The position numbers and the translations under genes were made by a program. The notes beneath the pieces were generated by a model, which had not been told where the DNA came from, did not search any database, and saw only the letters and a list, made by a program, of their open reading frames with translations. 64,000 bases of DNA, taken from positions 166,646 through 230,645 of the forward strand of contig LLCB01000148.1 of assembly GCA_001414345.1 (NCBI GenBank), read 5' to 3'. Position 1 is the first letter of the stretch; every line of letters starts with the position of its first letter. Below are positions 44,209-54,477 of this stretch, piece after piece. The stretch is from Hymenoscyphus infarciens. Taxonomy: Eukaryota; Ascomycota; Leotiomycetes; Helotiales; Helotiaceae.

Positions 44209-46256
44209 ATGTTCTCAGACCGCGATGGAAAAATGTGCCCCGCCATCAACGGCATCGACTGCACTTGCAAGTATACCATGCATGTCAAAGCAATTGCCAC
44301 TACAGGAAAAAGAGAGCCCGAAGACAACTCTCCCAAACTCCTATATCCTCACCAAGAAGCCTCACTGCATGTCCAGCCCAGTTCCCAAACCCTCTGCCCA
44401 CGTTGCTCAAAATTCGCCACAAGACTCGACTGCCACCTCCCATGTTCAGATAAAACTCCCTTCCTCAAACACCTCTTCTTGGAGGAAATAGAGGGTGTTT
44501 CGGAGACAAAATTCAAAACCTGTCGTCTTTGCAGATTCTGGATCCGACTTCATCACCCTGACCAAGACAATCTCCAACCCTCCGCCTCTTGCCGCTGGGC
44601 CTCATCTACCCACCCCGAGAGTCGTCATCTATTTTGTGAACATAGGCTCTTTTATGATTAACTGTCTTACAAAAACCCTGGGGTCTCACGGGGAAAAATC
44701 CTTGGAATCCGACAGAGAATTTGATTCCTGTATGTGAGAAGCAGACTCCTTGGTTTCGTCCATTGAATGCGGAAAAGATTGATTTTGGGATACCTCGGAG
44801 ATGGTTGAAGGAATGTGGAGACATGTATACACAATGTTCGAAAGGGAAACGCGTGATTCCAGGGTTGAAATTGATCTATTGTCACACAAGAAGAATATTT
44901 AACGATGCCATGGTCGATTATGTGGCATTAAGTTATATATGGGGAGCTCAATCTATCCAACCCAACGAGTCAAACACCACGAATCTGTGTGATGCGGTCC
45001 TTCCCCCCCTCTCAGAAACCATCGAGAACGTAATGAAAGCCATTACCGAACTGGGGTTCCGATATCTCTGGGTTGATAAATATTGTATCCTACAAGATGA
45101 CGAGGATCGACAACTGCAAATTGGTCACATGGATGAGATTTATACACAATCATCTCACTTGGCCACTCACCCTCTCACGGTCTCCCAGGCGTTGGTTCGC
45201 GCGCCCGTCACCCTCAAGATAAAGTCGAGATTGGGGGCCATACTTGGAGACACACAGACAAAAATCCCCAAGAGGAAATCAGAAACTCTAAATGGAATAC
45301 AAGAGCATGGACGTACCAAGAAGCACTCCTCTCAAGGCGTCGCCTCTTCTTCACAGATCGGGAGATCTACTTTGAATGTCAGAATTTCTTTCGGTCCGAA
45401 AGTTTCGATTTCCCCTTCACCTTTTGGATCTCGATGATTCTGTTTTCTCAGATGGGGGAGGGGGAATTTTTCCTGATCGGGGTGTGGGTGATGAGGCATG
45501 GCAGGTGTTTAGGAGGATTGGGGAGTAATTCGAAACGGGAAATGTCTTTTGATGGTGATATCTCGAATGGCTTTCTAGGACTCTTTCGTGTGTTTTTCTG
45601 CAAGGAGGTTAAACATTGTTGGGGTATACCCTTCTCGACCAAGAATCAAAGGGGCTGGCCTCTGCTTCGGCCTCAGTTTAGCGCTCCTCCTTATCGACCG
45701 CTTTCATTCGCCGAGGGACTGAGTTGGGAATCTTGTCGTGGATCGAAGAGAAGGAAGGGATTCCCTAGTTGGTCGTGGACGGGCTGGTTTGGGGGGGGGG
45801 GTGAGTTGGGCCTCAGAGGTTGTGGGCCCTGATGGAATGAGAGGGGAAAAGCCTTTTGAGTTGGATGTCACGCTTGAAGATAAAGATGGAGAAGTTTTTA
45901 CTTTGGATGAATATGCTAACGACTTTTCTCTTTATTTTTCAAATTCACTGACCGAGTATATACATATATCAACCTATATAACTCCCATGGCGATAGAGGA
46001 TATTCCTCCGGAGATAGGGAGGTCTGCAAGAACAACATCTAATAATAAGGGGGATGAACCGTAAAACTTTTGGGGTATACATCTGGGAACTCGGGAGAAA
46101 GGGGAGGGAGAGGAGGATGGCGGTGATGGAATGGCAAAATATCCGCTCTTGGTAGTTCGGGATTTGGGAGAGTTTATGGAACGTGTTGGGATTGTTTATG
46201 AATTTGATGAGGGAATTTATGAAAGGTGGACTTGGGAAACTGTTAGATTGGGGTAG
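44209..46256 (+). pseudogene. HET-domain (heterokaryon incompatibility) gene, frameshifted
   Basis: HET-domain proteins take part in non-self recognition and programmed cell death in ascomycetes. Pieces of one such protein follow each other in different plus-strand frames. The N-terminal zone (44209-44660) has LCPRCSKF. At about 44720-45150 comes the HET core with DYVALSYIWGAQ, FRYLWVDKYCI and IGHMDEIYTQ. Then 45290-45420 in another frame has SKWNTRAWTYQEALLSRRRL. Next, 45435-45790 has RHCWGIP-type HCWGIPFST and FPSWSWTGWFGG. After an 11-12 base G run (about 45787-45798) the frame shifts again (45800-46062). The end is at 46131-46256 (YERWTWETVRLG, TAG). The central part after IYTQ is also shortened. 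At least four frame changes are present, only one of them at a homopolymer, so this is a real pseudogene rather than a sequencing artefact. Confidence 0.75.
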
Positions 46257-46459
46257 AGTTTCTTATATGTTTCGCTGTTAACGTGGGAACTTGGTCTTTT
46301 TATTTCATTGTGTGATTTTATTGATGATGGGCTCTTTGTTCTGCTCTTTTGGGGGTTTGCATAGATTGTACACATCTTTGTCATCTTTGGGAGTTTCCAG
46401 CCCTGGCCACTCCACTAGGTCAGATATGAAATTATTCTTCCGCAGGTTCAGGTTCATCA

Positions 46460-47464
46460 CTAAAAAGCTTCTTCCTCTGCCCGTCGAAGTAAAGTCATCC
46501 ACCAAGGCCTCTCAACATCCCACCCATAACTTCCTGGCCGGCTCGCAATATCCCGAACCACCTGCTCAAGTCCAGGAGCAAGGACCTCGGCAGGAATACG
46601 GCCATCTGGATTAGGTTCGAAACCGGGTTTCTTTGTCGGGGGTTCGTCGCCGATGGCGGTTAATCCGAAACCCTCGTTGCATAGTGTGCAGACCCGTAAG
46701 GCGCTTTCCCGATCCCAGGATATGATCCATTGTTCAAGACAAGGCTTGCAGTACATATGCTTGCAGGGGAGTTGTACTACTGGACCCGTCTCTGGGGTGT
46801 TAGACGAGAGTGGACAAAGACAGATGGAACATGCTGTCTCATCTCCCAATTCTTCGAGTTCCGATTGTGGAACTTCTGGCGCGAGAGCAGCTAAACGAGA
46901 AAGTAACACCGGGAGTCTTTCCTCACGAACAACCTCCGGTGGTGGATGGAGTTGGATGTGATAGAGTCCATCCATCCTCGATCTCAAAATCAATTGTGCT
47001 AGCGCAGTATGATAAGCGAAAAAGATATGGGAAGCAAGAATAAAAAATACCATTCCAGGCCCACCCTTAATCTCTCCCTTTTCAATCTTGACCCACATAT
47101 ACTCCTCTAAAATCACCGTGAAGTGCATAAGCCATTCTAGATCTTGATCTGGCAGCGGGTGTGTCCACTCCTCACCGTATGAATGGCCTTCGCCGTTCGG
47201 ACCTTGGAGAGTGAAGCTACCGTCTGCACAGTTTGTCATTAGTCTATCGCATTGGGATAACTCCAAAGGTGTGAGGGGGGCAATACGGCGACGTTGGGCC
47301 ACTGGGCCGGGCCTTAAGCAGGTATTGCAAGATCCTGGAAGGGCAACTTCGATAGCTGTTATACCGTCGCAAGTCTCATCGCGGTCGCAATGGCGCTGCC
47401 AATGATGCCGGTCAATGCGGGAACACCCGCAAGTTTCGAAAAAGAATGTTATTACCTTGCACAT
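46460..47464 (-). CDS. RING-finger protein (C3HC4), putative E3 ubiquitin ligase
   Basis: Intronless, 334 aa, ATG at 47462-47464. The C-terminal half has a complete RING: C212-x2-C215, C234-x-H236-x2-C239-x2-C242 and C259-x2-C262 (CSICLCPL, LPCKHMYCKPCLEQW, VCTLC). RING domains recruit E2 ubiquitin-conjugating enzymes. The N-terminus (MCKVITFFFETCGC, further Cys/His to about residue 50) is a second Cys-rich patch common in related fungal proteins and may bind zinc. The middle (about 100-165) is helical. The C-terminus has WDVERPWW. It is divergent from the RING gene at 48119 and separated from it by 654 bp. Substrate unknown. Confidence 0.85.
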   Translation of the reverse strand: MCKVITFFFETCGCSRIDRHHWQRHCDRDETCDGITAIEVALPGSCNTCLRPGPVAQRRRIAPLTPLELSQCDRLMTNCADGSFTLQGPNGEGHSYGEEWTHPLPDQDLEWLMHFTVILEEYMWVKIEKGEIKGGPGMVFFILASHIFFAYHTALAQLILRSRMDGLYHIQLHPPPEVVREERLPVLLSRLAALAPEVPQSELEELGDETACSICLCPLSSNTPETGPVVQLPCKHMYCKPCLEQWIISWDRESALRVCTLCNEGFGLTAIGDEPPTKKPGFEPNPDGRIPAEVLAPGLEQVVRDIASRPGSYGWDVERPWWMTLLRRAEEEAF

Positions 47465-48118
47465 CTCGATTTCTTTGTGTTGTGTGTTGGTTTTCTGCTT
47501 TCCTTTTGCTGGTTAATGTTGGGATTTTGGTCTGAAACCTTGAAGGGGATCCTTTACCTTTATGACTTCTGCATAGTTCTGTTTAAATAGTCCCGTGTGT
47601 TCTAGTGTTGGTTAGGGGTTTTAATGGATTTCGGGATGTTGGACTCGGGAACAGTTATAATTGTATTGTTTTGTTCGGTGTCGTTTCTTTGAAGTCCGAA
47701 CCGAGGGGTGCCTCGGCTCCCTTGTCATTGTAGTTTGAAATCCGATTGTTTCTGTATTGAACCCAAAGAAACTAGAGACAAGGTGATTACTAGTCTATTG
47801 CAGTATTCCCGGGTGATTCTATGAAGTGTTCAGGTTGGTTGAGAGTCTACATTTCGCGCTCGCTTAATAAACCGGGAAAAATTCTGCTAATGGAGGCAAT
47901 AGAAACTGTTTTTCTTGCACAAAGAGTATTGGAATTTTGGTAAGCCCCACATTTCTGTCATGAACATGTTGAACAATATGCTTGTTTTGTTGATTTATTG
48001 TTAGAGAACTTCCGCTCCGAGCAAGAAACCATCTACGCATTTTTACTCGAACATAATCTCGAAGGCAAGAAACCATAGTATTAGATAACTATATTTTTCT
48101 TACAACGTACTCGCGAAA
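47465..48118. promoter_or_regulatory. Shared upstream region of two divergent RING genes
   Basis: 654 bp between the two start codons. It presumably drives both genes. No specific operator, TATA box or repeat recognised. Confidence 0.4.
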
Positions 48119-49132
48119 ATGTGTTACGAAGTCTTTATGCAATACCCGTGCAATAGCCACCACTATGGGTTGTTTTATGATCGATGTGGACAAAATCAGG
48201 ACATTGAAAATAACCTTGATGCCTGTGACAATTATGTCCAACTTAACTGCCAGTCTGGGTACCCCTGCAAAGATTGCCTCAGAGATTGGGAAAACTACCC
48301 AGCTTACGCTAATACAATGACAGAGCTCACGGAGATAGATTTTGATTCCAGAACAGATGACCTTATTGGTGGGTGGATTTTCCTGCAGGGTAGATTGGGC
48401 GACGCGGACTACTTTCACGAGGACTACGCAAACCTCATCAATCCTCTCGACATTCAGTGGCTGAAATTTTCACGGCAGTGTGTTGAAAATTCGTTAAGAG
48501 CCTTGATGGGTAAGCATCCTGAGCTACGTCCGGGAGCAGAAGGTATTGCGGAGAACAGTGGCGATTTGACACAAAATATTGTGGCTGTGACACAAGCTTT
48601 TATGGATGAATCAATTGGCCTACTGGCATTCTTGCAAACTTCCATCGAGTATTTTGTTTCCAGCAACAGTATGCACAGTCACGCCATACAGCAACGGTCT
48701 GATGAAATCCGAGCAAACCGTGCAGCCAGAGCGCATCTTCCCTTTTTCGTCCTCCAAGATGTTTCTCTACAGTTACTCCCAGACGATCTCTGTCGCATCT
48801 GTAAGGTGCCATTGGGAATAAGCCCAGCACCTTTAGAGCCAGGAGACGAAGTCATTCCGCCCGAATATCCAGTCTGTATCCCCCAACCACCAGGTTGTGG
48901 ACACGTATTCGGGCGACGATGTATCGAGAACTGGCTCGAAGTGGCTCAAAGCTGCCCAACTTGTCGACTGAATCTTCGTGAACATTTCCTATTTCCTTCG
49001 GACTCTGGGCCACTTCCGGATCAACCAGGACAAGAGGTCTTTGAGCCAACGCCTTCATGGATTCGGGATCTGCGAGGAGAGTTTTGGAGAGGTGACCTTG
49101 CATTGGATCCAGAGGATCAAGTTGGTTTGTAA
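48119..49132 (+). CDS. RING-like finger protein with variant zinc ligand set
   Basis: Intronless, 337 aa, ATG in context GCGAAAATGT. The N-terminus is Cys-rich (MCYEVFMQYPC, then DRCG and LNC..GYPCKDC), similar in layout to the neighbour at 46460-47464. The C-terminal finger has C225-x2-C228 (CRICKVPLG), C260-x-H262 (GCGHVFG), C268 (RRCIENWL) and C279-x2-C282 (CPTC). The residue expected to be His or Cys at 265 is Gly, so one canonical ligand is absent. C253 could substitute. The CGHxFG..C form is seen in other fungal RING-like proteins as far as I recall. Probably an E3-like protein. The two neighbours look like distant paralogues. Confidence 0.8.
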   Translation: MCYEVFMQYPCNSHHYGLFYDRCGQNQDIENNLDACDNYVQLNCQSGYPCKDCLRDWENYPAYANTMTELTEIDFDSRTDDLIGGWIFLQGRLGDADYFHEDYANLINPLDIQWLKFSRQCVENSLRALMGKHPELRPGAEGIAENSGDLTQNIVAVTQAFMDESIGLLAFLQTSIEYFVSSNSMHSHAIQQRSDEIRANRAARAHLPFFVLQDVSLQLLPDDLCRICKVPLGISPAPLEPGDEVIPPEYPVCIPQPPGCGHVFGRRCIENWLEVAQSCPTCRLNLREHFLFPSDSGPLPDQPGQEVFEPTPSWIRDLRGEFWRGDLALDPEDQVGL

Positions 49133-49684
49133 AATTACTAACTGAGAATGCATAGGGTTCATCTATCACGATAATCCTCACTGGTAAGTTCAAATTGAAC
49201 TTTTTCCCTGAACCCTTCTCTGAAATTTAATGCTTAATGAATTATTTGCTTACATCTCACATATCACTATCGTCGTTTGTTTGTATCGTGAGCTTTTTTT
49301 ATGTAGTCTTCCTCCATCTATTAAAAAAACCTCCAACGAACCTGGTGAGTTCTCTTGCTACTTAAACAGCAGCAACTTACTTCCAAGGTTCCTTACGTTT
49401 TATTGTCAGTCCCGGAGGTGAAGCAGTCTTGCGGATGTAATGTAGAGTTCCTTTATCATGGATATTTTAGTCTCAGAAAATTAATTAGCTGACAACTTTA
49501 AAATCACTAGCACCAAGTTCGCGGACACTGTATATTACAAGAGTCTTCGATTGGTGAAATAAAACTCTCCAGAACACTTTTGTCCCCGTGAAATTACTAT
49601 CATAATGGCCACCGGTTAATTAAGCGAAAGAAACGAGGGATAAATTCCTCTAATACTGCCCCCCCCCTAGCATTTTTCATCCTC
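49133..49684. other. Intergenic, no gene recognised
   Basis: 3' flanks of the RING gene and of the VOC pseudogene, which face each other. A C9 run lies near 49663-49671. Nothing else supported. Confidence 0.5.
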
Positions 49685-50191
49685 TTAAGCTCCTTCCCCA
49701 TCAAAAGCCTTTTGTAGACGAGCAATATTCAATTTATTCATCCCCATCATCGCTTCCGTAGCCCGTCCCACCTTCATCGCAACATCGTCTGATAACATCC
49801 CCAACAAGACCTTTGGAACAACCTGCCAACTAACCCCAAATTTATCAGCAACCCATCCACACTGTTGTGCATCAACTGGTCAACCCTCGATAAGTTTAAC
49901 CCAATAATGATTCACCTCTGCTTGATCCTCGCACATGATTTAGAAGGATATAGTAGGCGTGACTTGAAAGTGAGGTCCTTTGTTTAGGGCAGTGAAAGGC
50001 TGACCATTGAGTCCGAAAGCGACCACCATTACTGTTCCAGGTTGGTGTTCGTGGTTTTGTTGACCGGCCGAGGTGTACCGCCGGATATGGGTTATTTTTG
50101 AGTTTGGGAAGATGGGTATGTAGAAGTTGGCTGCTTCTTCGGCGCGGCCGTCGAACCAGAGGGGGGGGGGGGGGGTGAGTTTTGAGGATAT
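49685..50191 (-). pseudogene. PhnB/VOC-family gene (3-demethylubiquinone methyltransferase-like) with two stops
   Basis: The minus strand gives a full 168-residue PhnB-type protein in one frame: SSKLTP at the start, LWFDGRAEEAANFY, then VAFGLNGQPFTALN, EDQAEVNHYW, QCGWVADKFGVSWQVVP and ATEAMMGMNKLNI near the end. This family, often annotated as 3-demethylubiquinone-9 3-methyltransferase, folds like glyoxalase/VOC enzymes. It is broken at three points. The start codon reads ATA (50189-50191). In-frame TAA is at 49940-49942 and TGA at 49880-49882. A 15-base C run (50161-50175) encodes a Pro stretch where TPCLWF-type sequence is expected. The frame is otherwise kept. The stop changes do not look like simple C-to-T events, so ordinary decay rather than RIP is likely. 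Confidence 0.8.
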
Positions 50192-50676
50192 TGTGACAAG
50201 GCTGGTGGCTGTTTGTCTTTTGGTTGTTTGTTGAGGTGTTGGTCAATCACTTTCTTTCGTAAGTTTGAGATACGTAATTCGAGAGGCCGGGAAGATGCTA
50301 GAGGACTCCCGAAGAACGGAGGCTGTTCCAACACGATTGAGTTACTTATGAGATATTGAGGGTTGCGATGATCGGATTCGTAAAAGGGAGGCGATTCTCG
50401 AAACACTGGAGTGTTGGAGAGTCAAAACCGTAAATTAAGCAGAGAATAGACATGAAGTCTCGGGTTTTAAGCCAGTTTCCTGTGCCTGGGGGCATATCGC
50501 GTGTTTCTGATTTTACCTCCATTCGGAACATCCTCCAAACTCAGGCACCTTCAATTCATTGCATGATAATCCGACAATGGCACTTTGACATACCACTGGT
50601 GCTGATTAACCTCGGCTTTTTGCATAAACTGCTTTATCAGTCACAACCAAGCAAGTTCTGGTGACAACGAGTTCCT
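50192..50676. other. Intergenic, no gene recognised
   Basis: About 485 bp upstream of the VOC pseudogene and downstream of the permease fragment. Small frames on both strands have no motifs. Confidence 0.45.
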
Positions 50677-51290
50677 TCATTCTTCTATACATGACCAAAT
50701 GAAGACCCCCGTACCAAACCAGCCCCAAGTTAAAGTAGAAAGGCCAAGAGTTGGGACGATGAACCATTGAATATTTCTGTATTTATACGAATATGGCGAT
50801 TCATCATCTGGTTTTGCGAATGCCGCTATGAGGAGAAACCCACATGCCACGAAGTATATTACTGTATGAAGAGGATCCACCTAAATTCTATACGGTGTCA
50901 GCAGATGCTCACGAAGACCGATGACTCCCGAACAGAAGAACTCACTCAAAATAACGATCAAGTACGAGTAAAGGGATACTAAGACCGAATATGCTATGCC
51001 ATTGTCGACCATAGAGGTTATAGCAACTGGGAAAATCGATGTGACCCAGTGCAAAAGCAATGCTGCCATTGGAGTCTGTTCTAGATGGTCATCTTTGGAC
51101 AAAAATCTCTGCTAGCAAAAAATGTTGTATAACGAAAATGGCAAGAATACGGAAGAACTCGGAGTCAGTATTGCTATTTTTAGAAGCATAATTGAGGAAG
51201 ATGAGGGGGAAATCATGTCTGAGTCCTCAAAAAGCAACCCGATAGAAGCGGAAAAGAACTCAGAGAATACCCAATACCCTCTTTTGCTAT
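50677..51290 (-). pseudogene. C-terminal fragment of an amino-acid permease (APC superfamily)
   Basis: Read on the minus strand, 51290-51240 gives ARVKQEIAKEG, the loop typical of LAT/methionine-type amino-acid permeases. The frame then shifts to YSEFFSAS. From 51108 the frame reads FLSKDDHLEQTPMAALLLHW, then a row of hydrophobic segments (VTSIFPVAITS, AYSVLVSLYSYLIVIL, VIYFVACGFLLIAAFAKP, WFIVPTLGLSTLTWGWF), and ends at a stop at 50677. An in-frame TAG at 50881-50883 separates two of the membrane segments, and another TAG lies at 51112-51114. The N-terminal half (six or more membrane segments) is not present upstream. It is a dead, truncated transporter gene. Confidence 0.65.
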
Positions 51291-51791
51291 TTCCTGTTTC
51301 ACACGCGCTGCCATGAAAGTCATATATATTTTCACGTTTTTTCAAGAACCTATTTGTTTCTAGGAGTTATGATATTGTACGAGTATGGTGGTTGTGCGCT
51401 TGTTTATGAATACCCTGGAGTGAGGAGTTTATTCGAAGTCTGTATCACAATAATTCATGTAACTTTTTACAAGAAGTTCTACGTCTGGCTTACATTTACT
51501 GTATCAATCATACTGCGGGGATTGGCGTTTGGCACTTCTCTATTTCAAGGTACAAGTTTCCCATCAAGTCTTTCCTGGCAAACAGTTTGGCGTTGATTTG
51601 TTCCTCATTGTAAAACACGCCTCAGCGTTTTATCTTACCTAATGTGTCAAACAAAGAGGCTTTTACTCTTTCAACACTAGCGCAACACCCAGTTTGGAAC
51701 TTTTGGGTCTTTGTTATTCTGTGGCTTTCATGGAAGAGGTCGTTATCCTCCGTTTTCGTTTTCAAGATCCGAAGAGAAAATTGTCGAAATT
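51291..51791. other. Upstream region of the Ulp1-like gene
   Basis: About 500 bp with an ATG-led 80-codon plus-strand frame at 51354-51596 that has no recognisable features. The last ~100 bp is the probable promoter and leader of the gene at 51792. Confidence 0.4.
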
Positions 51792-53234
51792 ATGTTAGGT
51801 GGGCAACTGCCTAGGCAATTTCAGCAGCAGCAACCGGTACACCGAAACAATAAGCCCATTCCAAGGCCGGAGGAACTGAAAAAGCAATGGAAGGACATCA
51901 GCACAGCCCAGAAGAGCCTTTTGCATGTTCAGAGTACGAGAAACCCGTCGATCAATGATGCCGCCAACCAAATCCTCAGTCAAACCTTCGACTCGTCTAA
52001 TAATCTCGTTCCCATCTACCGAACCGATATTCTGCGGCTCCTCGATGAGAGGGCGTGTTATCCAATCACCATTGAGCCAGTTGAAAAGTACATTTTCATG
52101 ATCTGTCGATATGCGAACCAATATTATGGAAACAACCCACTTGACCCGCCTTATAATGCAGCTCTTTACTCCGAATTCTTGCGGTTCATAGAGCAAGAAA
52201 AGTACAAGGAGGCATCACAACTTCTCATCAATACTGGCATACAATTTTTCAAGACGAAATTCATTTTTATCCCTTACGTACTCGGCGTCCATAACATCGC
52301 TCGACCCGGCCTCCTGGTTATCTCCCCTCTTTATCGGACAGTTGATCTCCTCGATCCGTCTTCCAGCTCTATCTCTAGTTCTGGGTTTCCAAATGATTCA
52401 ATCCCCAATATTCTCTCCAAAATACTCAAGCTCATATTCGTTCATATCGGTGGTCGATTCAATCCATTAGAGTGGCGAGTGCGATGGACTGGGGCCTCGC
52501 AACAGGTACTCGACATCAACACATCCTATATCGCGATAATGGCCAATGCAATGTCCATTGCCTTCGGCTACGAAATCCACAACTGGCTCGATATTTCTCT
52601 CAACACATCTAATCATTTCCCCACAGCCATCCGAGAACGCGGACTCAATTTTTTGATCAGTTCCAAGCCATATGAACACAAAGCAAGAAGAGCAGCGTTG
52701 GAACTGTTACACGGCAGATTTGAAGTGTTTGATCAAACAAATGATGGCAACGATGAAAGTGAAACGTTTGCTTATCGGCTTGGGGGGTCGGATTACGTCA
52801 ATCCTGACCCGGTGTACCGGTTTGTTGGGGGTCAGTTGGTAGAATTAAGACCGGGTTTTACGCGACTTCCTGATTTGAAGAGTTTGTATTTTGCTGTTCT
52901 TGGGAAAGGACCCGTCCCTTCAGTTGGATTTATGGCAGATGATGATCTCGGAAGTTCTCGTGAGGATAGAGGGTTCAAGAGGATGTTGGTTGTTAGGAAT
53001 ACATGTAAGTATTATACTGCTGGAGCGGTGAAAGAGAATCCCCGCCTATATCCAATCATTGCAGTCCCCAATTTTTTCCGACAGGCAAATGCTGATGTAC
53101 CATGTTCTAGTGCAATGGAAATTTGGTGGCGCAACAAACGTTATTTTCAATGGTTCGGACTCCACTCAACAATAAACCAGAAGTCTGTAAATGACAAGCA
53201 AAATCAAGGAAAGACCAATGACCCTACCACGTGA
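51792..53234 (+). CDS. Ulp1 (C48)-protease-like protein, catalytic cysteine apparently replaced
   Basis: Intronless, 480 aa from the first ATG of the open frame (51792); the 27 codons upstream lack an ATG. Residues 158-190 read FIPYVLGVHNIARPGLLVIS then TVDLLD, the layout of the His and Asp strands of Ulp1-type cysteine proteases. Residues 236-260 read SQQVLDINTSYIAIMANAM, then AFGY. This aligns with the Q...N-D-C-G...ANAM...AFGY segment, where the Cys nucleophile would fall. Here Ser245 stands at the Cys position by my alignment. C48 enzymes remove SUMO or ubiquitin-like tags. This one is probably inactive or a transposon-derived or effector-like relative. About 200 C-terminal residues (from about 280) have no motif I know. 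The family assignment is tentative. Confidence 0.5.
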   Translation: MLGGQLPRQFQQQQPVHRNNKPIPRPEELKKQWKDISTAQKSLLHVQSTRNPSINDAANQILSQTFDSSNNLVPIYRTDILRLLDERACYPITIEPVEKYIFMICRYANQYYGNNPLDPPYNAALYSEFLRFIEQEKYKEASQLLINTGIQFFKTKFIFIPYVLGVHNIARPGLLVISPLYRTVDLLDPSSSSISSSGFPNDSIPNILSKILKLIFVHIGGRFNPLEWRVRWTGASQQVLDINTSYIAIMANAMSIAFGYEIHNWLDISLNTSNHFPTAIRERGLNFLISSKPYEHKARRAALELLHGRFEVFDQTNDGNDESETFAYRLGGSDYVNPDPVYRFVGGQLVELRPGFTRLPDLKSLYFAVLGKGPVPSVGFMADDDLGSSREDRGFKRMLVVRNTCKYYTAGAVKENPRLYPIIAVPNFFRQANADVPCSSAMEIWWRNKRYFQWFGLHSTINQKSVNDKQNQGKTNDPTT

Positions 53235-53605
53235 CAACGATATTCACCTCTCACGTCTAAGATTGTTTTCATGGAACTTTTTATTTTCTAATCACTAACA
53301 TGTTGCCAACATCGTAATCTTACCAAAAACCTATCGGCTTCATTAGACTCAAAGTAGCGTGCAATACGCCTCTTTCTTGCAAATTGCTTCCGCGGTAAGG
53401 TATAAAATCTAAACGGGGTGATCCAACCGGGCTGCTCAATTTGTTTGATTATCCGTAATTTTACTGAACTGATTGATGCACCATTATGTTGCTTACTTTC
53501 CTAGACAACACAACTGCAGCATTCAGTGTGACAAAACCTTGCTTCTACCCGCATAAATTGACCTCCAATCCCCAACACAATAGGATTCCAAGTCTCTCAC
53601 GAGTA
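53235..53605. other. Intergenic
   Basis: Flank between the Ulp1-like gene and the hydrolase pseudogene. An ATG at 53486 extends the hydrolase frame by 40 codons, but this part is not family-like, so I treat it as leader. Confidence 0.4.
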
Positions 53606-54477
53606 ATGTCGACCAGAACAAGCATGTCCAAGCCAACGTTCGTTCTTGTCCCGGGTGCTTGGCACAAACCCGATATCGTCACCGCCATTCTTTCAAAACA
53701 TGGTTTCCCTACGTTAGGTCTCGCCCTTCCTTTAGTTGGTGCTACACCACCCAACGAAGACTTTAGTGAAGACGTCCCTGCCATCCGAAAATGCCTCACC
53801 GAATTCGTCTCAACTGAAAAGGATGTTGTTTTGGGCGTACATTCTTATTTGGGGGGAAGCTCCAGTGGGACTTGGTAAGAAGGAACGCGAGGCAAAAGGC
53901 TTGAAGGGAGGGGTCATCAGATTTGCTGTGATCAACGGGTCTGCAACGCCCGCTGGGTTCCAGGCTACTTCGAAAGGGGAATTCAGTCAATTTTCAGAAT
54001 TGATGAACTTTGATCACGAGGTAAGAAACCAACACGGGGGTGCTTGTGATGCTTCCCCTAATCGATGGTGCCTCCAAATCTGGGTATTACAGATATCTGA
54101 CAGCGACTTAGAACGGAACTGTCTCCGTTCCCCATGAAGAGGCAAAGAATGTCTTCTACTTTGATCTTTCGTTAGCTAAAAGAGAGAAGCTAGCTGCTCA
54201 ACTTGTTCATCAAAGTCTTGGGGTTTATTTTAGCACAGCAACGTATGCAGCTTTGACGGATATACCCTCAAATTATCTTATTGGTAAACTAGCTCAGACT
54301 GCGTTTTCGCCTGGTATGGTGGAGATGATGCTTCAGGTTGCTTGGAAGGTGGAGCCGAGTGCATTTGATGCTGTTGGAAAGTGCAAGGAGGGTGGCCACT
54401 GTCTCATGATCAGTTTTCCCGAGTGGACTGCAGATGCATTGATCAGAGCAGCAGGGGTTAGATTTGTGTTACACTAA
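53606..54477 (+). pseudogene. Alpha/beta hydrolase (esterase-like), frameshifted
   Basis: Starts at ATG 53606 or 53624 with SKPTFVLVPGAWHKPD, the oxyanion/N-terminal strand of an AB-hydrolase family common in fungi. DFSEDVPAIR and the nucleophile elbow DVVLGVHSYLGG (Ser in HSY) follow. At about 53855 the frame changes: GEAPVGLGKKEREAKGLKGG continues one base out, and the segment after HSYLG is shortened. An intron is still visible at about 54021-54090 (donor GTAAGA after GATCACGAG, acceptor CAG). Beyond it a TAG is met before HEEAKNVFYFDLS. The remaining frame runs through GVYFSTATYAAL to GGHCLMISFPEWTADAL (catalytic His in GGHC) and stops at 54477. All family parts survive, so decay is recent. 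Confidence 0.75.

Noticed and set aside
51354..51596. 80-codon plus-strand frame opposite the permease fragment
   Set aside because: Hydrophobic by chance. It may be the reverse of decayed permease sequence, with no motif of its own.
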